From assembly GCA_031417395.1 (NCBI GenBank), contig JANOVM010000043.1:62001-126000 (forward strand): a stretch of 64,000 nucleotides of DNA, read 5' to 3'. The DNA comes from JADKIH01 sp031417395 (lineage in GTDB: Bacteria > Bacteroidota > Bacteroidia > AKYH767-A > 2013-40CM-41-45). The notes beneath the pieces were generated by a model. That model worked only from the letters and a program-made list of their open reading frames with translations. It ran no database searches and was not told where the DNA came from. The position numbers were made by a program, and so were the translations under genes. Below, piece by piece: positions 59,399 to 64,000 of the stretch (position 1 is its first letter; each line of letters begins with the position of its first letter).

Positions 59399-59609
59399 AT
59401 GAACTGCTAGCTGATTGAGCGCGTGACTTCGTACACGACGCGGCTTTTAATGTTCTAACGAATTCCACTTTTCTGTTTTTTGCAAATTTTGGAAAATGTA
59501 CGTAAGTTAATCCCACGCTCCGTGGTGGACGAAGTCGCGCGCTCGAGATAATTGCAGAGCAATTATTTATATTTCTACTTCGCGCTTAAGTACTTCGCCC
59601 AGCTGGAAG
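59356..59609. repeat. MITE-like inverted-repeat element, copy 2
   Basis: 254 nt. Terminal arms: CTTGCTGGGCGAAGTCTTAA then GCGCGAA, complementary to TTCGCGCTTAAGTACTTCGC then CCAGC with one unpaired base, so this copy has the longer and cleaner ends. Differences from copy 1 are a few substitutions and the extra CT and AAGTA near the ends. It sits between two pieces of a reading frame. Confidence 0.88.
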
Positions 59610-59663
59610 GTTGTTGATGCCAAAGGAAAAGAAGTTTTAGTTTTTCAAAATGAGCAGAATTAA
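59604..59663 (+). pseudogene. 3' fragment of the interrupted gene
   Basis: WKVVDAKGKEVLVFQNEQN stop, read from the edge of the repeat. It looks like the end of a secreted protein with a DAKGKEV turn. Pairing with the fragment at 59270-59398 is inference, since the middle is missing and not just interrupted. Confidence 0.5.
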
Positions 59664-59756
59664 TTATTAAATATCTTCAAATTATCCAATAAAACTTTTA
59701 ACCTTGCAAGTCTAAATTCGTTAATCCGATAGCTATTGGATTTAACCAGCAAATTA

Positions 59757-60998
59757 ATGAACCTCCCCTTTTTCATAGCACGTCGTTATTTTTTCAGTAA
59801 AAAATCTCAGCGGGTAATTAATATTATCTCTTGGATTTCAGCGATAGGGGTTACTATTGGAACGGCTGCTTTAATAATTGTTCTATCTGTTTTCAATGGT
59901 TTTGAAGATCTCATCCTTCGTCTTTATAATTCATTTGATCCTGATCTTCGTATTGAATTAGTAACAGGAAAATCATTTGATACAAATAAAATTAATGTCG
60001 AGCAATTAAGGAAGGTTGCAGGGGTAAAATATCTTACGGAAGTCGTTGAAGAGAGTGCTTTAGCAAAGTATCGCAACAAGCAATACATTGTGAAACTTAA
60101 GGGTGTTAGCGACGACTTTGAGCGCATGACAGGCATTGATTCCATGATTGTCGATGGAACGTTTCGTTTGAAGAAGGATGAATTGGATTATGCAATTGTT
60201 GGTACTGCAATTGCTTATAGTCTGGGTATTGATATAGAAAATGTATTCAGCCAGATTGAAATATACGGCCCCAAAAATACAACTCCTTCATTGATGGAGC
60301 CGGAGGGTTCTTTTAATAAGCGTTACATTTCTGCTTCAGGTGTATTTGCCATACAACAGGAGTACGATGCTAAATATATTATCACGCCTATTCGTTTTGC
60401 GCGTGAAATTTTTGGATATGAAAACAAATTAACTTCGCTTGAAATTGGTTTTGAAAAAGGTGTTGATGAAGAAGATGTAACAGAAAAGATTGCATTGCTT
60501 GCAGGAAATGATTTTAAAATTAAAAACCGGTTTCAGCAGCATGAGCTTTTTTATAAAATCATGCGTTCGGAGAAATGGGCTGTGTTTCTAATTTTGACAT
60601 TCATACTTATTATTGCAATGTTCAATGTGATTAGTTCATTGACCATGCTTGTTATCGATAAGAAAAAAGATATTGCTATTTATCGCAGTATGGGTGGAGA
60701 GACAACCTTTTTGAGAAAAGTATTTTTGATTGAAGGGATGATGATAACGGTTTCCGGGGCTCTTATTGGCTTGTTGATTGGAACGGTTATTTGTTATGTT
60801 CAACAACGTTTTGGTTTGATTAAACTGGGAGGGTCGGGGTCATTTGTAATTGATAGTTATCCGGTTAAAATTGTTGTTGTTGATTTTGTTTATGTGTTTT
60901 TTACGGTTTGTTTGATTGGGCTTTTTGCGGCATGGTATCCGGCTAGGAGGTTGATAAGGGAGAAAATTAATTTGAAGGTGATTGCGGGGGAGGAGTAG
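59757..60998 (+). CDS. LolC/LolE-like ABC transporter permease (FtsX family)
   Basis: 413 residues. I used the ATG before NLPFFIARRYFFSKKSQ, the family start, rather than the upstream TTG. One membrane helix at ~25-50 (ISAIGVTIGTAALIIVLSVFNGFEDL), a large periplasmic MacB-like domain, then three helices in the last 150 residues (FLILTFILIIAMFNVISSL; ITVSGALIGLLIGTVICYV; VVVDFVYVFFTVCLIGLFAA). It is expected to work with a LolD-type ATPase in lipoprotein release; none is near. In relatives it commonly follows rbfA. Confidence 0.92.
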   Translation: MNLPFFIARRYFFSKKSQRVINIISWISAIGVTIGTAALIIVLSVFNGFEDLILRLYNSFDPDLRIELVTGKSFDTNKINVEQLRKVAGVKYLTEVVEESALAKYRNKQYIVKLKGVSDDFERMTGIDSMIVDGTFRLKKDELDYAIVGTAIAYSLGIDIENVFSQIEIYGPKNTTPSLMEPEGSFNKRYISASGVFAIQQEYDAKYIITPIRFAREIFGYENKLTSLEIGFEKGVDEEDVTEKIALLAGNDFKIKNRFQQHELFYKIMRSEKWAVFLILTFILIIAMFNVISSLTMLVIDKKKDIAIYRSMGGETTFLRKVFLIEGMMITVSGALIGLLIGTVICYVQQRFGLIKLGGSGSFVIDSYPVKIVVVDFVYVFFTVCLIGLFAAWYPARRLIREKINLKVIAGEE

Positions 60999-61039
60999 GC
61001 TTCTGTTTGAGGGTAGGGGTAATTTTTATTGTCGGATTT

Positions 61040-61188
61040 TTAACCACAGAGTACTCAAAGGTTCAGCACAAAGTTCACAAAGGAAATAGTATTGAGTAAG
61101 GGCTCAACATTTTTCCTTAAAAAATATATCTTTTGGTACTGCCTTCTTTGAAAACTTTGTGCTGAACCTTTGTGCGCTTAGTGGTTAA
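61040..61188. terminator. Long inverted repeat (TTAACCAC-CACAAAG family) between convergent genes
   Basis: The left arm 61040-61085 (TTAACCACAGAG, CAAAGGTTCAGCACAAAG) pairs with the right arm 61143-61188 (CTTTGTGCTGAACCTTTG, TTAGTGGTTAA) over about 45 positions with few mismatches. It separates the permease from asd and could terminate both. A solo arm of the same family is at 45905-45932. Confidence 0.7.
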
Positions 61189-61240
61189 GAAAAAATATAA
61201 CTACAAAAGCAATTTCTAATTCAAAACAATATCTCGAAAT

Positions 61241-62230
61241 CTACAACATCCCCGCCTTCAAAAGATACTCCCCAATCTGAATAGCATTTGTTGCAGCGCC
61301 TTTTCTAAGATTATCTGAAACAATCCACATATTAAGTGAACGGTCCTGCGATTCGTCGCGGCGGATGCGTCCTACGAAGACTTCATCTTTTCCTTCAGCA
61401 TAGAGGGGCATGGGATATTCTTTCTTACCGGGATTATCGAAAACAACAACACCGGCAGTATTCATTAAAATATTTTTTACATCTTCAATTGAAAAATCAT
61501 TTTCGAATTCTACATTGACAGATTCACTATGCCCGCCTTTTACAGGTACACGAACAGTGGTGGCTGTAAGCCTGATACCGGGATCTCCGATTATCTTTCG
61601 CGTCTCATTTACCATCTTCATTTCTTCCTTCGTATAATCGTTGTCAAGAAAAACATCAATCTGCGGCAGTACATTCATATCAATAGGGTATGCATAAGCC
61701 ATCTCCCCTGAGATTCCGTTTCGTTCATTCATCATCTGGTCGACTGCTTTTTTTCCGGTACCTGAAACCGACTGATAGGTTGATACAACTATGCGTTTGA
61801 TTTTATATTTTTTATGAAGAGGGTTTAAAGCCATTACCATTTGAATGGTCGAACAATTCGGATTAGCAATAATTTTATCCGCGGCTACAAGTTCTTGTGA
61901 ATTTATTTCAGGAACAATTAACTTTTTAGACGGGTCCATACGCCATGCTGAAGAGTTGTCTATTACAGTCGTTCCCACTGCAGCGAATTTCGGCGCCCAT
62001 TCAAGTGATGTATTTCCGCCCGCAGAAAAAAGTGCCAGATCAGGTTTTTGAGAAACAGCATCATCCATGGAAATAACCTTGTATTTCTTCCCACGGAATG
62101 CAATCTCTTTCCCCACCGAACGCTCCGTAGCAACAGGCAATAATTCAGTAACCGGAAAATTTCTTTCTTCTAAAACTTTTAGCATTACTTGTCCTACCAT
62201 TCCTGTAGCACCTACAACTGCAACTTTCAT
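61241..62230 (-). CDS. asd: Aspartate-semialdehyde dehydrogenase
   Basis: 329 residues from MKVAVVGATGMVGQVMLKVL, the conserved NADP-binding start; the frame is open for 30 codons further but not conserved. The catalytic Cys is in IANPNCSTIQMVMAL and the His/Arg region is VRVPVKGGHSESVNVEF. It makes aspartate semialdehyde for lysine/diaminopimelate, threonine and methionine. Divergent from the secreted protein gene (89 nt). Confidence 0.96.
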   Translation of the reverse strand: MKVAVVGATGMVGQVMLKVLEERNFPVTELLPVATERSVGKEIAFRGKKYKVISMDDAVSQKPDLALFSAGGNTSLEWAPKFAAVGTTVIDNSSAWRMDPSKKLIVPEINSQELVAADKIIANPNCSTIQMVMALNPLHKKYKIKRIVVSTYQSVSGTGKKAVDQMMNERNGISGEMAYAYPIDMNVLPQIDVFLDNDYTKEEMKMVNETRKIIGDPGIRLTATTVRVPVKGGHSESVNVEFENDFSIEDVKNILMNTAGVVVFDNPGKKEYPMPLYAEGKDEVFVGRIRRDESQDRSLNMWIVSDNLRKGAATNAIQIGEYLLKAGML

Positions 62231-62262
62231 TTTGTTTAATATATTATCCGGCATAAACAGTG

Positions 62263-62293
62263 TTGGAAATCGGTTTTTGCCGTTATAGTTTTG
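62263..62293 (+). promoter_or_regulatory. Promoter of the lamin-tail protein gene
   Basis: TTG (62263-62265), 20 nt, TAGTTTTG (62286-62293), 26 nt before the start codon at 62320. Confidence 0.65.
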
Positions 62294-62319
62294 TCCTGCA
62301 AAATAAAACATTCCATCCA

Positions 62320-64000
62320 ATGAAGTTTTACCTGGCGGTTATTTTTTCTTTACAACTTTTAAACCTGAATGCACAGGTCGAAGATCATTTCGACGACGGT
62401 GATTTTTACAATTCACCGGCATGGACAGGCGATGGAGCTGTATTTAACGTAAATATGGGTGGACAGTTGCAATTAAATGCACTTTCTGCGGGGAATTCTT
62501 GCCTTGCTGTTCCTGCAAACCTTGCTTCACTCGACTCCTGTGAATGGCGCTTATTTATTCATCTGAATTTTTCTCCTTCAACATCGAATTATGCACGTTT
62601 TTATCTGGCTTCTGATCAGGCAGACTTAAAACAACCATTAAATGGATATTTTTTACAATTTGGTGAAGCTCTTTCTAATGATGCCATTGAATTATTCAGG
62701 CAAAATGGAAATGCGGCAACTTCTGTATGTAGATGTCAGTCAGGGCTTATTGCCAATTCTTTTTCTGCAGGAATTAAGGTTTTCAGAAATCAATCAGGGC
62801 TATGGACACTTTCTGTCGATTATCAGGGAGGTATAAATTATCAGGAAGAAGCCTCGGGTATCGATTCTGTTTTTCACAGTGCAACTTATATAGGAGTCAA
62901 CTGTCTTTATACATCAGGAAATATTGCCAAATTTTATTTTGATGATTTTTATGCAGGACCTGTTATTCCTGATACAACCTTGCCTGCTGTAACAATAGTG
63001 AAAGCGGAATCAGATTCAATCGTTTCAATAAAATTCTCTGAATCTATTGAAAATAATTCCCTTTTTGATTTCTCAAATTATACTGTTGATGGCGGAATTG
63101 GAAATCCGGTTCAGATAGTTCAGGATAGTATTGATTCATTGAAGTATTATTTGATTTTTCCTATACATTTTCTTTCAGGAATCTCTTATTCAATTTCAAT
63201 ATCCGGACTGAAGGATCTTTCGATGAATACTATGAATCCTCAGAATAATAATTTTATTTATTATTTACTTTCTTCAGGAATGATGTATGATATTGTATTT
63301 TCTGAAATTTATTTTGAACCATCTTCCATAAGTCCATTGCCCAATAGCGAGTACGTTGAATTATATAATAGAATTGATTCTGCAATTGACGTTTCCGGTT
63401 GGGTAATTAGTGATGGAAGTTCAGATGGTACAGTTTCTGATTTTATTCTTGCTCCGAACGATTTTGCAGTATTGTATAAAAACGATGATTCACTGTTGTT
63501 TTCCGGAATTCATAATGCAATTCCTGTTTCAGATTTTCCAACATTAAATAATGATGTGGGTGATCGTATTCGCCTCTTGAATGCAAATGGAGAAGTTATT
63601 GACGAATTAAGTTATAACGATAATTTTTATCACGACAGCAATAAAAAAGACGGCGGCTGGAGTTTGGAGCGAATAGATGCTGACTTTATTTGTCAGAATG
63701 AAAATAATTGGAAAGCCTCCATTTCAAATAAGCATGGTTCACCGGGAACCGTCAACAGTATAAAAGATGAATTCAGCGATATAAATGCTCCGTATATATT
63801 GTGTGCCTTTTTATCCGACAGTTCTTCGCTTAGAATAATTTTTAGTGAACCGGTTTCTTATGAAGCAGGCAACCCCGGAAATTATTCTGTTACCGATGAA
63901 AATGGAAGTGTAATAATTGCTGCGTCTATTAGTATGAGTCCGGGAAACGATACAGTTGTTTTACATTTTAACGGTTCTTTTCATTCGGCAATCTATTCTC
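62320..64000 (+). CDS. Secreted lamin-tail-domain protein, 3' partial
   Basis: 560 codons to the window edge with no stop. It starts MKFYLAVIFSLQLLNLNAQ (signal peptide). VEDHFDDGDFYNSPAWTGDG opens a lectin-like N-terminal domain (~20-210). An Ig-like/CHU-type unit follows (~215-320, VKAESDSIVSIKFSE...LFDFSNYTVDGGIGN), then a lamin-tail domain (~325-470: IVFSEIYFEPS, EYVELYNRIDSAIDVSGWVISD, DRIRLLNANGEVIDELSYND, GGWSLERID), then a second Ig-like unit. Such proteins usually end in a T9SS sorting domain, expected outside the window. Cell-surface or extracellular; function unknown. Confidence 0.88.
   Translation, partial: MKFYLAVIFSLQLLNLNAQVEDHFDDGDFYNSPAWTGDGAVFNVNMGGQLQLNALSAGNSCLAVPANLASLDSCEWRLFIHLNFSPSTSNYARFYLASDQADLKQPLNGYFLQFGEALSNDAIELFRQNGNAATSVCRCQSGLIANSFSAGIKVFRNQSGLWTLSVDYQGGINYQEEASGIDSVFHSATYIGVNCLYTSGNIAKFYFDDFYAGPVIPDTTLPAVTIVKAESDSIVSIKFSESIENNSLFDFSNYTVDGGIGNPVQIVQDSIDSLKYYLIFPIHFLSGISYSISISGLKDLSMNTMNPQNNNFIYYLLSSGMMYDIVFSEIYFEPSSISPLPNSEYVELYNRIDSAIDVSGWVISDGSSDGTVSDFILAPNDFAVLYKNDDSLLFSGIHNAIPVSDFPTLNNDVGDRIRLLNANGEVIDELSYNDNFYHDSNKKDGGWSLERIDADFICQNENNWKASISNKHGSPGTVNSIKDEFSDINAPYILCAFLSDSSSLRIIFSEPVSYEAGNPGNYSVTDENGSVIIAASISMSPGNDTVVLHFNGSFHSAIYS

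Overview
The window is a stretch of chromosome from a member of the Bacteroidota. Four independent signs agree: many secreted proteins carry type IX secretion (T9SS) C-terminal sorting domains; promoters have the phylum's form (TTTG or TTG, then 19-21 nt, then TAnnTTTG); translation starts mostly lack a strong Shine-Dalgarno; and several families largely confined to the phylum are present (DUF6341, DUF6427, the HU/SPOR protein, DUF4175, SprB repeats). No plasmid, phage structural, CRISPR or rRNA genes were seen. There is one tRNA gene, with a CAT anticodon.

Layout. 1-7.4 kb: 3' part of aspS, a dipeptide epimerase, a 22-residue lysine/alanine-rich protein with its own promoter and terminator, a PAS histidine kinase, methylmalonyl-CoA epimerase, a HAD phosphatase and a propeller lipoprotein. 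7.4-8.9 kb: a REP-associated (HUH) transposase carrying two palindromes inside its reading frame, a hexamer repeat and the tRNA. 8.9-20 kb: housekeeping genes (PAP2-like protein, rpoN, HU/SPOR protein, a YceI-pirin-MarR cluster, trpS, propionyl-CoA carboxylase beta, purD, DUF6341, DUF6427, ybeY). 20-31.7 kb: T9SS cargo, outer-membrane protein, a DUF4175/anti-sigma-type ATPase operon, an RlmI-like methyltransferase, and a cytochrome-c peroxidase/beta-barrel/lipoprotein operon. 31.8-43.3 kb: a 2,569-residue SprB-repeat adhesin with a T9SS type B tail, an AT-hook protein and a propeller/Ig-like T9SS protein. 43.3-53.6 kb: serine hydrolase, lipB, sugar-phosphate isomerase, an ORF6N fragment, lysS, rhodanese, PepSY-like protein, T9SS protein and an MsbA-like exporter. 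53.6-59.7 kb: a repeat-rich accessory region with a PIN/DUF6364 toxin-antitoxin pair, nested palindromes, rbfA and a methyltransferase, then a 3.5-kb segment bounded by two copies of a ~250-bp inverted-repeat element. That segment contains truncated genes and two paralogous secreted proteins. 59.7-64 kb: LolC/E-like permease, asd, and a lamin-tail secreted protein running off the end.

The most unusual content is non-coding. It includes: (i) the ~250-bp MITE-like element whose two copies each sit inside a broken gene; (ii) two inverted palindromes within the transposase gene that differ by a compensatory base pair and are both read as AG[FV][TN]PA; (iii) a set of intergenic micro-arrays of period 6, 7 or 8 next to gene ends; (iv) a perfect 12-bp palindrome over the yceI promoter, a candidate operator for the nearby MarR regulator; (v) three genes whose -7 element lies 4 nt from the start codon, suggesting leaderless mRNAs; and (vi) a 3/4-alternating super-periodicity in the SprB adhesin. 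I did not find a clear new multi-gene enzymatic or defence system.
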